From positions 434,001-498,000 of the forward strand of contig NZ_CP027783.1 of NCBI RefSeq assembly GCF_003795125.1: a DNA stretch of 64,000 nt, written 5' to 3'. This DNA comes from Tetragenococcus osmophilus. GTDB taxonomy: Bacteria > Bacillota > Bacilli > Lactobacillales > Enterococcaceae. Below the pieces are notes generated by a model. It was not told the origin of the DNA and made no database searches. It was given only the letters and a program-made list of their open reading frames with translations. A program made the position numbers and the translations under genes. Shown in pieces: positions 16,314 through 25,359 of this stretch (the first letter of the stretch is position 1; each line of letters begins with the position of its first letter).

Positions 16314-17407
16314 CTATACGCACGCTCCTTTTTTACCAAATCTTCCACTGGAGTATATTCGTACTCATAACCAAAATAGCGTGGACCTACTGTTTCAATA
16401 CCAATATCGGTTCGCCATTGGGAAGCGCTTGGTAAAGATAAGACACGAACTCTTTTTCCATACTTCAAGCTTTCCGTAGTAACGGGAGCTAAAGTTTCTT
16501 GATCAACTAGACAGATCAAATCAGGAGTTAAAGCTATAGGTTCCCCATTTTTAAGCGCAATAAGATTTTCATTTTGGAAATAAATTTCTACTTGCTCGCC
16601 AGTGTCATTTTTTAAACCTTCAATTACCATTTTTCCTCGGTTAAAACCTGCTTCAATGTTTCTTTGTACATCCGTGATTTTTCCATTAAATAGGTCAAAA
16701 CCATCGGTAATTTCCAATAATTGATTGAATTTTTCCTGAGTTTCTACTTCTTTAGACCGAATAATTCGTCCAATATTTTCAGAAAGAGAAACAACATTAT
16801 GGATACTAGCCTGTTTGACTTCTTTTCCTGTACAAGGGTAATTACTAATTAAAGCTCTAGCCCCCATTTCAACCGTAGCCGTTCGTGCTAAGCGCTCGGC
16901 CCACACGTTATCAATAGTTTCAATAATGCCAATATTTCCCTTTTCATCGGTTATTGCCATCGGAGTAGAAGAAATACCATTCAAATGAAAAGTTACCATC
17001 TGTAACTCAGGAAAAGCTCGTCCCATACCATCACAATCGACTAATGGTAAGTTTAGTTGAGCAGCGACAATAATTGGAATCATCGAATTGACGCCTCCTG
17101 CTTCAATTGGAAAAACCCCTTTGATTTCCTTACCTAAGTATTTTTCCAATTTTTGAAAAACGCGTACAAATTCATCGCCTTTAGGCATTTTTTCGATCAT
17201 AATACTAGGCGCCCCCATAGAAGCAGCCGGCGTATAAACCGCCTCTTCATCTACTTCTTCTGGTGAAATGACTCTTACAGGACCGTATTCATTCACTGCC
17301 GAAAGAGCCATCATTTTGCCAATATACGGATCGCCTCCACCTCCAGTTCCCAATAAAGCTGCGCCTACAGCAATATTTTCAATGGCTTCTGCATCAATTT
17401 TATGCAT
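16310..17407 (-). CDS. DUF917 family protein
   Basis: 365 aa, matching the DUF917 family in length and motifs: AVGAALLGTGGGGDPYIGKMMA near residues 13-34, PIEAGGVNSMIPIIVAAQL near 101-119, and DCDGMGRAFPELQMVTF near 124-140. Function not established; DUF917 proteins recur next to hydantoinase-like ATPases and NCS1 transporters, which suggests a metal-dependent or partner subunit. It overlaps the HyuA-like gene (ATGA). RBS TTGGAGG precedes its ATG. Confidence 0.85.
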   Translation of the reverse strand: MHKIDAEAIENIAVGAALLGTGGGGDPYIGKMMALSAVNEYGPVRVISPEEVDEEAVYTPAASMGAPSIMIEKMPKGDEFVRVFQKLEKYLGKEIKGVFPIEAGGVNSMIPIIVAAQLNLPLVDCDGMGRAFPELQMVTFHLNGISSTPMAITDEKGNIGIIETIDNVWAERLARTATVEMGARALISNYPCTGKEVKQASIHNVVSLSENIGRIIRSKEVETQEKFNQLLEITDGFDLFNGKITDVQRNIEAGFNRGKMVIEGLKNDTGEQVEIYFQNENLIALKNGEPIALTPDLICLVDQETLAPVTTESLKYGKRVRVLSLPSASQWRTDIGIETVGPRYFGYEYEYTPVEDLVKKERAYR

Positions 17408-17431
17408 AATATTTCCTCCAATATTTCTAAT

Positions 17432-18700
17432 TTAGTCGTCTATATTTTTATTGACTGCTTTTTTTGCTGTTATCTTATAAGCCCCATAATAAATAATAAA
17501 TGAGAGAATAACGCCAATGAGTGGCTGATTAATTAATTTCGGTGCATTCGGGAAAAATTCCAAAATAACTGGCAAAGTAGCAACGGTAGCGCCAATGAAC
17601 CAAGAAATAACACCTAACCAATTAATGCCAGCTACCTCATACCAATTGTCTGGATCCCCTTTTTGGATCAACCAATAAGAAGCAATCATCACCCCTGCAA
17701 CCGGTGGAATCATTGCAGACAATACATTCATAATAGGAACAAAATAATCCAAAATGCCAATGGCCGCGAGAATCGTACCGATTCCGCCAGCTGCAGCTAC
17801 CGCTAATGTTTGTTTTTCTTTAGAAACATTAAACACATTAACAATCGCAATTCCTCCAGAAAAAGCATTCACTGCGTTTGTCGTCCAAGTAGCCAAAAGC
17901 ATGGCAATTACACCAATAACGGGCATGCCAAGTTGACTAAATACGGAAGTAATATCAGCAGTTGCCGAAGTCACGCCAAAAATTGCTCCTGCTGCAATCA
18001 TTAAAAGTCCTGCCGGTAAAACGCCGACGATGGAAGCCTTTGCTACACCCGAACGATTACGCACATACTGTGAATAATCACCAGCAATAATTGCGCCTAA
18101 AGCAAAAGAACCAATCGAAACGGAAACGCCAGAAAGAAACGGCATATGGGTTTCTGGTTGATAATTCATAACTGCTGACCAACCGCCATCGGCCACCGAA
18201 ATGGCCATTGCATAAATAACAACGGCTAATAAGAAAGGCACCGCGATATAATTCAACCAGCTAAGAATCTTAACTCCAAAAATCGCAGATAATAACATCA
18301 CCGTGCCCCAACACAAACTAGAAAGCCATACAGGAAAGGCGACATTATACAATGTTAAAAATTGTGAAAATGCTTCCCCTGCGACATTTGCTTGCAAACC
18401 AAACCATCCTAAACAAGAAATGGCCAGAATAATAGCAATAAGTTTTTGTGCGCCTTGTTCACCAAAAACTTGAGAAGCAACTTGAACAGTAGGCCGTTTT
18501 AAATCCGAACTCTGAATACCTTGTAAGACCATCCCAAGCACAATAACAGCATGGCCTACCAAAGAAGCCAATATTGCTTGCCAAAAAGGCATGCCGGCGA
18601 CAAGCGTTCCACCTAGTAATAATCCCGGCACGCTAATTTTCGAGCCCACCCAAATAAAAGCTAAACTTTGCCAAGATTGTTCCGCTTTTTTATCTTTCAT
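17432..18700 (-). CDS. NCS1-family purine/pyrimidine or ureide permease (cytosine permease-like)
   Basis: 422 aa with about 12 predicted membrane helices. Family resemblance to CodB-type NCS1 carriers: WVGSKISVPGLLLGGTL near 18-34, an inner GAIIAGDYSQYVRNRSG segment near 202-218, and ATWTTNAVNAFSGGIAI near 266-282. It imports a nucleobase, allantoin or hydantoin-like compound by cation symport. First gene of the permease-DUF917-HyuA operon, with the PucR regulator immediately upstream on the same strand; the 92-bp spacer carries its promoter. Confidence 0.85.
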   Translation of the reverse strand: MKDKKAEQSWQSLAFIWVGSKISVPGLLLGGTLVAGMPFWQAILASLVGHAVIVLGMVLQGIQSSDLKRPTVQVASQVFGEQGAQKLIAIILAISCLGWFGLQANVAGEAFSQFLTLYNVAFPVWLSSLCWGTVMLLSAIFGVKILSWLNYIAVPFLLAVVIYAMAISVADGGWSAVMNYQPETHMPFLSGVSVSIGSFALGAIIAGDYSQYVRNRSGVAKASIVGVLPAGLLMIAAGAIFGVTSATADITSVFSQLGMPVIGVIAMLLATWTTNAVNAFSGGIAIVNVFNVSKEKQTLAVAAAGGIGTILAAIGILDYFVPIMNVLSAMIPPVAGVMIASYWLIQKGDPDNWYEVAGINWLGVISWFIGATVATLPVILEFFPNAPKLINQPLIGVILSFIIYYGAYKITAKKAVNKNIDD

Positions 18701-18794
18701 GAAAATCCCTCATTTCGTTTGCAAGTTTTCTGAGAATAATCGCTATTATACGGAAATGAAGAAGCTTTGTATTTAGTTTAATTTTCAAATAAAA

Positions 18795-18830
18795 AAGAGA
18801 TGTTTTGTCAAAATTGACAAAACATCTCTT
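18795..18830 (-). terminator. Terminator of pucR
   Basis: A perfect 17-bp stem (AAGAGATGTTTTGTCAA with its complement) and a 2-nt AA gap, then TTTTT on the minus strand; the 5' arm overlaps the last base of the pucR stop codon. Confidence 0.9.
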
Positions 18831-20407
18831 TATTCTGTACGTTTTCCTGTATTTTTTAATAAGCGCCAAATAGCTATCGCCCGGTAATAAATCAAACTTT
18901 CAGGAAGTTTGGTCACCGAATAATGAACAATCTCGTTAATACGTTTGATCCGATATTTGATCGTATTCATGTGCACAAATAACAATTCGCCAGCTTTAGC
19001 GTAATGACTTTGTGCATCTAATAAAAAGACGGCCAATGTTTCGAGCAATTCTTCTTGTTGCATTAACGGCTGTAATGGTACAAGTGCTTGACGAATAGCT
19101 TTTTCTCCTTCAGAAACAACTTGCTCACACTCAGCGACAAACTGAAAATGCAGTTGGGTAAATATTTGTTGCTGGGGATATAAAAATTGGGCTTGTTTAA
19201 AGTATTTTTCCATTTTGATATAAGCCGCTTGCACATCCGTGGTTGTATTCATACCCAAATACTGTACAATCGTCGTCTCGAGCTGTTCTTCTTGCAAATG
19301 CTCAAAAACTTGTGAAGCAATCGTAGTGAAGTCTTCTTCTGTCTTCCCCTCATCCATAAATACAACCACTGTCTCTTCAAACAATTCAACAAGCAAAACG
19401 TTAAAGCGTAATTTCATTTCTTCTTTTAAATGATACATGACAAATTTTCGCGCAGCAGGGTCTTGCACATGGACGAACCATACATTCGAAATGCTTCCCA
19501 CATCGATATGCAAAATAGCACCTAACCGACGCATTTTGACACTTTCATCATTTAAAATCGCTTTTACAAGTTCTTGTGTATTTACAGCTTCATAGTTTTG
19601 CCCCCATAAATTCATAAAAATTTGCACTACTTCAGCAGCTTGTTCCACCATATTTTCCGTTAAAGGCTGTGTCTCCTTAAACATATAAAATTGAATAGTT
19701 TCCATACCGTTATGAAAGATGGGACGTTTTACAACAGAAACAGAATCAATCGTTTGAATACTAGCATCAGTAGTTTGCTCGACCATATAAGACAAATCTA
19801 ACGTACTAATGCTAGGCCAGGTGCCTGCGTTGATCATTTGGCCTCTAATATCTGTTAATACAATCGAACTATGCGTACGATCAGTTAACATTTTAAGCAT
19901 CGTATCTACATTCCGTTGATTGCTTGGAAGCTTGGAAATTTGTTCTAGTATTTGGTTTGAAAAGCTCGTTTCTTCCATTTCTTGTTTAATAATCGCTTCA
20001 ACTACTTCGTAAATAACCTCACTATAGCGTAGGGAAGGCTCGCCTTTTGGCATAACAATCAGTGGGAAATCCAATTGATCACAAATATCAATCAAGCGCT
20101 GATCCACTTCTGGAATAAAGACGCCGACATAATAAAGAATTAGTCCAATTTCTCCTTCATGCTGTAAATGCTGGATCAACTTTACTTGCGCATTAACATC
20201 ATGAGCGATGGTCATTAAACCACTGATGACAATTTCGCTGCCATACTTATCTTCTTGATTAAATAACTCTTTTCGCAGTTTATCAACATTGGACTGTTCC
20301 AACACATTAATTGAAGTAACGGGTTGATCTAAACCAGCTTTTCCTGCTACCACTTCAGCTTCTCTTAAAGAAGGTAAAGTTAAGAGGTTTTTAAATTCCA
20401 CGCTCAT
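18830..20407 (-). CDS. PucR family transcriptional regulator
   Basis: 525 aa. Order: PucR N-terminal domain (about 1-125, with EAEVVAGKAGLDQPVTSINVLE), a middle GGDEF-like CdaR region (about 260-400), and a C-terminal PucR-type HTH (about 455-515, ETLAVFLLDAQSHYAKAGELLFVHMNTIKYRIKRI in overlapping helices). PucR proteins activate purine, ureide and related nitrogen-source genes, which suits the adjacent NCS1 permease and hydantoinase genes. Separated from them by a strong terminator. RBS AAGGGAGGG lies upstream. Confidence 0.9.
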   Translation of the reverse strand: MSVEFKNLLTLPSLREAEVVAGKAGLDQPVTSINVLEQSNVDKLRKELFNQEDKYGSEIVISGLMTIAHDVNAQVKLIQHLQHEGEIGLILYYVGVFIPEVDQRLIDICDQLDFPLIVMPKGEPSLRYSEVIYEVVEAIIKQEMEETSFSNQILEQISKLPSNQRNVDTMLKMLTDRTHSSIVLTDIRGQMINAGTWPSISTLDLSYMVEQTTDASIQTIDSVSVVKRPIFHNGMETIQFYMFKETQPLTENMVEQAAEVVQIFMNLWGQNYEAVNTQELVKAILNDESVKMRRLGAILHIDVGSISNVWFVHVQDPAARKFVMYHLKEEMKLRFNVLLVELFEETVVVFMDEGKTEEDFTTIASQVFEHLQEEQLETTIVQYLGMNTTTDVQAAYIKMEKYFKQAQFLYPQQQIFTQLHFQFVAECEQVVSEGEKAIRQALVPLQPLMQQEELLETLAVFLLDAQSHYAKAGELLFVHMNTIKYRIKRINEIVHYSVTKLPESLIYYRAIAIWRLLKNTGKRTE

Positions 20408-20482
20408 CCATGTTCCCTCCCTTTTTGCTTGCTTTGTCCGTTATTGTAGCATTAGCGTAAGATAAAGTCATGAACAACTTTC

Positions 20483-20706
20483 TTTATTCATTGAAATTGA
20501 GTAAAGGATTCGCAAAATATTATTCAATTTCAGATTTTTGAATAACCGATTGAGATTCCTTTATTCAATATCCGGCGTTTTGTTCAAAATGACAACTTTC
20601 TGCGGCACTATTGAATAATAGATCTCCAATTCATTATTCAATTTTAAATTTTTGAATAACGAAGTTGAATTCCTTTACTCATTATTTCCCAATTGAATAA
20701 AACTTT
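20483..20706. repeat. ATTGAATAA-rich intergenic repeat, copy B
   Basis: About 224 bp, same orientation as copy A (14487-14715). Differences from A are scattered substitutions and a few small indels, mostly in the first 60 bp. No coding potential. It lies between the pucR promoter region and the dus terminator. Confidence 0.85.
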
Positions 20707-20762
20707 ATCATTTCTTTAACCAATAATAGATGAGCAGAAACGCCATAAGATCCAAATCAAAA

Positions 20763-20787
20763 AAGACACCTCTATATGAAGTGTCTT
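20763..20787 (-). terminator. Terminator of dus
   Basis: Arms AAGACAC and GTGTCTT, loop of 11 nt with partial inner pairing, followed by TTTTTT on the minus strand. Confidence 0.85.
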
Positions 20788-20795
20788 CTTATTCG

Positions 20796-21776
20796 TTATT
20801 TAACTGAGAGGTTAGTTTGATTTTCAAAAAAATTATCTAAAGCTTCGCGTATTTCATTTGTCGTTTCTGTTTGCATCAATTCAGCTCGCAAATCGCTAGC
20901 TCCTGGAAAACCTTTAATGTAAATTTTAAAGAAACGACGTAAGCCAGCAACAGGGCGAGGAACAGATTCACTATAATAGTCTTGTAAATCAAGCTGTAAG
21001 CGCAACAAATCAATATATTGCTGCACACTATGTTCTTCAGGATGCGTTTCAAAGGCAAAAGGATTATTAAAAACACCACGGCCTATCATAACTCCATCCA
21101 CGCCGTATTTTTCCACGAGTTCCAATCCCGTTTGACGATCAGGAATATCACCATTAATTGTAATCAAAGTTTGCGGCGCAATTCGATCGCGAATAGCTAC
21201 AATCTGTGGAATCATGTCCCAATGGGCGTCTGCTTTACTCATTTCTTTACGCGTCCGTAGATGAATCGATAGATTGACAATATCTTGTTTTAATAAGTGA
21301 GTAATCCATTCTTCCATCTCTGCCATTTGCTCATAGCCGATCCGCGTTTTCACACTAACAGGCAAGCCACCAGCTTTAGCTGCATCAATCAATTCAGTAG
21401 CAACTTCTGGTCGTAAAATTAGACCACTACCTTTCCCACGTCTTACCACATTACGAACCGGACAGCCCATATTAATATCAACACCACTAAAGCCCATTTC
21501 TGCTAAACCAAGACTCATCTCACGGAAATATTCAGGTTTATCACCCCAAATATGTGCCACGATGGGCTTTTCATCTTCTGTGAAAGTCAGACGACCTTGT
21601 ACACTTTGTCTACCATCAGGATGACAGTAACTATCCGAATTAGTAAACTCAGTAAAATAAACATCCGGCGCACCAGCTTCTTTTATCACATGACGAAAAG
21701 CGACATCTGTCACGTCTTCCATTGGCGCTAAAATAAAAAAGGGCTTAGGTAACTCTGCCCAAAAATTCTTAGTCAT
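20796..21776 (-). CDS. dus: tRNA-dihydrouridine synthase
   Basis: 326 aa FMN-dependent TIM-barrel enzyme reducing specific uridines of tRNA. Motifs: [17 protein letters not shown] near 14-30, [21 protein letters not shown] near 95-115 with the catalytic Cys of [15 protein letters not shown] near 140, and [16 protein letters not shown] near 229-244. Stand-alone housekeeping gene with its own promoter and terminator. RBS AGGAG precedes the ATG. Which Dus subfamily it belongs to is not decided from sequence alone. Confidence 0.93.
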   Translation of the reverse strand: MTKNFWAELPKPFFILAPMEDVTDVAFRHVIKEAGAPDVYFTEFTNSDSYCHPDGRQSVQGRLTFTEDEKPIVAHIWGDKPEYFREMSLGLAEMGFSGVDINMGCPVRNVVRRGKGSGLILRPEVATELIDAAKAGGLPVSVKTRIGYEQMAEMEEWITHLLKQDIVNLSIHLRTRKEMSKADAHWDMIPQIVAIRDRIAPQTLITINGDIPDRQTGLELVEKYGVDGVMIGRGVFNNPFAFETHPEEHSVQQYIDLLRLQLDLQDYYSESVPRPVAGLRRFFKIYIKGFPGASDLRAELMQTETTNEIREALDNFFENQTNLSVK

Positions 21777-21943
21777 TATGAATGCTCCTATCTTCTATGT
21801 ATTCTGGTTAATTTAAAATTTTCGTCCAAAACATAGTTATTATACTAGGAATAACAGACAGACGCAAAAAGGACGATTGAAAGATATTATAGAAATCCAG
21901 GCAATAGTTAATTTACTGCTAGAGATTGCAGATGAAATAAAAA

Positions 21944-21968
21944 GCTATAGAGGTTAGCCCCCTATAGC
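21944..21968 (-). terminator. Terminator of the gamma-glutamyltransferase gene
   Basis: Arms GCTATAGAGG / CCCCTATAGC (one mismatch), then a minus-strand T-run CTTTTTATTT. Confidence 0.8.
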
Positions 21969-22002
21969 AAGTTTTTATATTTATCTAATTTTCTTACCAC
22001 AA

Positions 22003-23616
22003 CTACCACACAGCAATATACCCGTCTGTACGTCCTTCAGTAGCGGCGACATAGACGCCGTCGTCTTGCTGTAAGATGATTTGTCCGCGTCCGATCATAA
22101 TGGTTTCGTTAAGCAGTTGGATGTTGTGTCCTCGCCGTTTTAATGCTTCGGCAATATGGAATGGAAAAGAAGGTTCGAGTTGCACGGATTTTCCACTTGT
22201 CCATTGCCAGCGCGGCGCATCTATGGCTTCTTGCGGGTTGAGATGGAAATCAACCATACTACTTACCACTTGCATATGAGCTTGCGGCTGTAATGGCCCT
22301 CCCATAACACCAAACGGCCCGACTGCTTTACCGTCTTGAGACAAAAAGCCTGGAATAATCGTATGATACGGACGTTTCCCTGGCTTGATCTCATTAGGAT
22401 GGCCTTTTTTCAAAGAAAACTGATTGCCACGATTGTGCAAACTGATGCCATAATCGGGAACAACAGCCCCAGAGCCAAAACCTGTATAACAACTTTGGAT
22501 GAAAGAAACCATATTGCCATCTTTATCAGCCACACTAAAATATACGGTGCCACTTGATGGCAGATTTCCTGGTTTTGGATCCATCGCTTCGTCCGTGATT
22601 TGTGAAGTACGTTCTTTCGCCCACTCTTTTGAAAGTAATTGCTCTAAGTCAACATTAAGACCTTCATCTAATGGATCGCCAATAAATTCTAGCCCATCCT
22701 CAAAAGCTAATTTCAAAGCTTCAATTTGTGCATGATAGGTTTCCACATCATCTTTTCCTTGCAGTTCCATTTGTTCAAGATTATTTAATGCCATCAAAAC
22801 AATCACGCCAATGCCATTAGGCGGTAATTGCCAGACATCATAGCCTTTGTAATTTGTTGATAGAGGTTTTACCCATTCAGGCTGGTATTTCGCTAAATCT
22901 TCTTTGCGTAAGTAACCTCCATTTTCTCTAGAAAAAGCATCAATAGCCTCTGCGATTTCTCCTTTATAAAAACTTTCCGCGTTTGTTCTTCCAATCTCAC
23001 GAAGCGTTTTGGCATGATTAGGTGCTTTAAATAGCTCTCCTGCTTTTAACGGACGTCCATCAGGACAATAAGTATCAAACCAAGTTTTTAAAACGGGATA
23101 TTTCTCTAATTGTGCCGAATAAATACCATAATATCTTTTCCATAAAGCAGCGACATTAGCCGCTACAGGAAACCCTTCTTCTGCTATAGTAGCAGCAGGT
23201 TCCACCGCTTCACTTAGAGATAAATTTCCAAAACGCTCCGATAAAGCAGCCCATCCGCCAGGGGCTCCTGGCACCGTAAGAGAATCTAGACCGTATAAGG
23301 AAATCTCCTCACCTTTTTCCAATAATTCTTCGCGAGAAATATTTTCGGGCGCAAAGCCACTGGCATTTATCCCATAAATTTTCCCTTCATACCAAATAAT
23401 AGCAAAACAATCGCCGCCGATTCCATTTCCTGAAGGTTCCACAACGGTTAAAGCTGTCGCTGTTGCCACAGCTGCGTCAATCGCATTTCCACCTTTTTTT
23501 AAAATATCTAAACCTGCTTGCGAAGCTAACGGACTTGCACTTGCTACAACGCCATTTTTTCCAAACACTAAGTTACGTCGTGAAGGATAACGATACATAT
23601 ATGGATCAAATTTCAT
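22003..23616 (-). CDS. ggt: Gamma-glutamyltransferase-like hydrolase, cytosolic (YwrD type)
   Basis: 537 aa Ntn-hydrolase. N-terminal GVVASASPLASQAGLDILKKGGNAIDAAVA and PSGNGIGGDCFAI are family signatures; the self-cleavage site is Thr of LPSSGTVYFSVADKDGN near 350, followed by the small-subunit motifs QSCYTGFGSG and MGGPLQPQAHMQ. No signal peptide is seen, unlike secreted GGTs, so it should act inside the cell, as YwrD of Bacillus subtilis does. It follows a membrane transporter gene by 27 nt; together they may import and cleave a gamma-glutamyl peptide or a glutathione-type compound. Confidence 0.88.
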   Translation of the reverse strand: MKFDPYMYRYPSRRNLVFGKNGVVASASPLASQAGLDILKKGGNAIDAAVATATALTVVEPSGNGIGGDCFAIIWYEGKIYGINASGFAPENISREELLEKGEEISLYGLDSLTVPGAPGGWAALSERFGNLSLSEAVEPAATIAEEGFPVAANVAALWKRYYGIYSAQLEKYPVLKTWFDTYCPDGRPLKAGELFKAPNHAKTLREIGRTNAESFYKGEIAEAIDAFSRENGGYLRKEDLAKYQPEWVKPLSTNYKGYDVWQLPPNGIGVIVLMALNNLEQMELQGKDDVETYHAQIEALKLAFEDGLEFIGDPLDEGLNVDLEQLLSKEWAKERTSQITDEAMDPKPGNLPSSGTVYFSVADKDGNMVSFIQSCYTGFGSGAVVPDYGISLHNRGNQFSLKKGHPNEIKPGKRPYHTIIPGFLSQDGKAVGPFGVMGGPLQPQAHMQVVSSMVDFHLNPQEAIDAPRWQWTSGKSVQLEPSFPFHIAEALKRRGHNIQLLNETIMIGRGQIILQQDDGVYVAATEGRTDGYIAVW

Positions 23617-23643
23617 AAAGTTAAATTCCTTTCTACAGTATTA

Positions 23644-24831
23644 TTAAATAAAGTTCACCATAATTCCCGCAATTACAATTGAAAATACGGTCACAGTGGT
23701 CATACTACCCACCACATAACTAGGCATAATGCGGTTTAAAACAATTTCTTGTTCATCAGGATCTTCTGTTACAGCTTTTGCTACTTCTTTTGAAATAAGA
23801 TAAGTTGCTGGAAAGCCAAGATATTGCGCTAAACTAACGCCAGTAGCTAAAGGCTTTGAACCAATGATCTTATAACCCGGTAGAACGTAGAAACAAATAA
23901 TTAAAGCGACAATTGTAACAGCTAAGATGACAATAATTTGGAAAGCTAAAGATGATAATTGTGCAAAATCAATATTAGCTAAGGAAGGAATAATCACGGC
24001 ATAGGTTAACATGGAGATAATCCCAGAAGATCTTCCCTTGTCTAAAATTCGAGCAGGTACTAGATTGTAATAACCCATAATTGCACCTAAAACAAGCGCC
24101 CAAATGGACATATTTACTTGTGGAATCAAAGCTTCCAAAGTTACTGCTACCCAAGAGAAAAATGTTGCTACCATAATACAAACAAAATCAGTAAAATATT
24201 TTTGTTTACGAATAGCAAAACCTTTATTATCTTTTTCTGTTTCATTACTTATCATCGAAAACATTGGATCTTCAGGGTTCGAACGGTATTTTTCTAAAAT
24301 ATTATTGGCTTCTTTTACACCAAACATAGAGGCAGGGTAAGAACCAGCGAATTTCTTCACCGCATAAAGGATCGCTGCTAAGGCGGCCGGAACAGCTAAA
24401 TTGGCATTGCTAGCGGCTTCGCTCATGATTTGTGTTGAAATAATACCCCCGTTTAACACAGGAATCGCAACGATAGCATTTTCGTATCCAATGAATGGAA
24501 TCAGTACAAATACTGCCAAAGCAACAATTACCATAGATATTAACGCAGTTACTACGGTGCGCCATTCGTTGATAAGTTGTTTTAAATTAATTGTAGTTCC
24601 CATATGGAAAATCAACATACCTACAGCCATATCTGCCATGGATGACAAACCTGCTTGATCAATAATATCGGCCGGAAAAACGTCTGTCATAAACAAAATG
24701 AGAAAAGTAAGCATAACAACAAAAACGGAAGACACCTTTGCTTTTGTTAAAACGCCAAGAACGTCTCCTATCCCATAAATCAACATAACAAGAAAAAAGT
24801 AAAAATAACTGTTTTGGAAAATCTCTTCCAT
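23644..24831 (-). CDS. Multi-pass membrane transporter of unassigned family
   Basis: 395 aa, about 10 predicted helices. Repeated architecture: LMIYGIGDVLG near the N-terminus, DMAVGMLIFHMGTTINLKQL near 67-86, IVAIPVLNGGIISTQIMSEAASNANLAVPAALAAIL near 118-153 in two pieces, a cytoplasmic loop of charged residues (about 165-205), then five more helices. The inverted-repeat layout resembles the GltS / CPA-type carrier fold, but no specific family was recognised. Likely substrate is linked to the downstream gamma-glutamyltransferase (glutamate, a gamma-glutamyl compound or a peptide). Confidence 0.55.
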   Translation of the reverse strand: MEEIFQNSYFYFFLVMLIYGIGDVLGVLTKAKVSSVFVVMLTFLILFMTDVFPADIIDQAGLSSMADMAVGMLIFHMGTTINLKQLINEWRTVVTALISMVIVALAVFVLIPFIGYENAIVAIPVLNGGIISTQIMSEAASNANLAVPAALAAILYAVKKFAGSYPASMFGVKEANNILEKYRSNPEDPMFSMISNETEKDNKGFAIRKQKYFTDFVCIMVATFFSWVAVTLEALIPQVNMSIWALVLGAIMGYYNLVPARILDKGRSSGIISMLTYAVIIPSLANIDFAQLSSLAFQIIVILAVTIVALIICFYVLPGYKIIGSKPLATGVSLAQYLGFPATYLISKEVAKAVTEDPDEQEIVLNRIMPSYVVGSMTTVTVFSIVIAGIMVNFI

Positions 24832-25163
24832 AATGCCTCCTCCTAAGATGTAACTTTTTATTTTTCACCTTTTAATTATTCCTATGACTTAAATTAAAAA
24901 ATGAGTTATAACGACGAGTATAACCGCTTTTCAATTTTCTGACAATAGCCAATTTGCTGAAAATTATTAAAAATATTAATGATTATAAGAAATCGCATCA
25001 CTTGCGCAACAATAGGATGTATAATTATCTCTCGAAACAAAAAATAAACCTATTTTTATCATTTTAATCAAAAACAGGGTTTTACATAGTTTTAATATTG
25101 TTATCATTTTAATTTTCATTTTTTTCTAATGAAAAACTTGGGGCTTATACTCAATTGGCAATT
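24832..25163. other. Non-coding spacer upstream of the transporter
   Basis: About 330 bp of very AT-rich DNA without a credible open frame; it must hold the transporter/ggt promoter. A small inverted repeat GTTATA...TATAAC lies near 24904-24924. Confidence 0.4.
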
Positions 25164-25260
25164 ATTGGAGGTAACTTCTTCGATGTGCCTCCAATTCGTA
25201 ATTTATTGGTGCAACTTCTCTGATGTGCCTCCAATCCATGAATTATTGGGGGCACATCGA
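25164..25260. repeat. Three-unit structured repeat with ATTGGAGG/CCTCCAAT arms
   Basis: Two direct units of about 41 bp (ATTGG at 25164 and 25205; each ends GATGTGCCTCCAAT at 25195 and 25235), the first closing as a hairpin with 8-bp arms, and a third, inverted partial unit ATTGGGGGCACATCGA at 25245-25260. No coding potential. Confidence 0.75.
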
Positions 25261-25285
25261 AAGTAAAACGAATCATCTTAAGGAG

Positions 25286-25346
25286 AATTTGAAGTTCACT
25301 TCAAATTTTTACCAATTTCTTATTTTTTTGAAGTTCACTTCAAAAA
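25286..25346. promoter_or_regulatory. Tandem palindromes TTTGAAGT-tc-ACTTCAAA (two operators)
   Basis: Two copies, at 25286-25307 and 25325-25346, each with 10-bp (AT-extended) perfect arms and a 2-nt centre, 39 bp centre to centre. Tight conservation in two copies suggests a protein-binding site. They lie just downstream of the GntR gene; the second could also act as a weak terminator for it. Confidence 0.6.
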
Positions 25347-25359
25347 TCCTTCAACCAAT

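Noticed and set aside
14487-20706. Composite transposon made by two IS copies
   Set aside because: The flanking repeats hold no transposase or IS-type ends; they are non-coding motif arrays.
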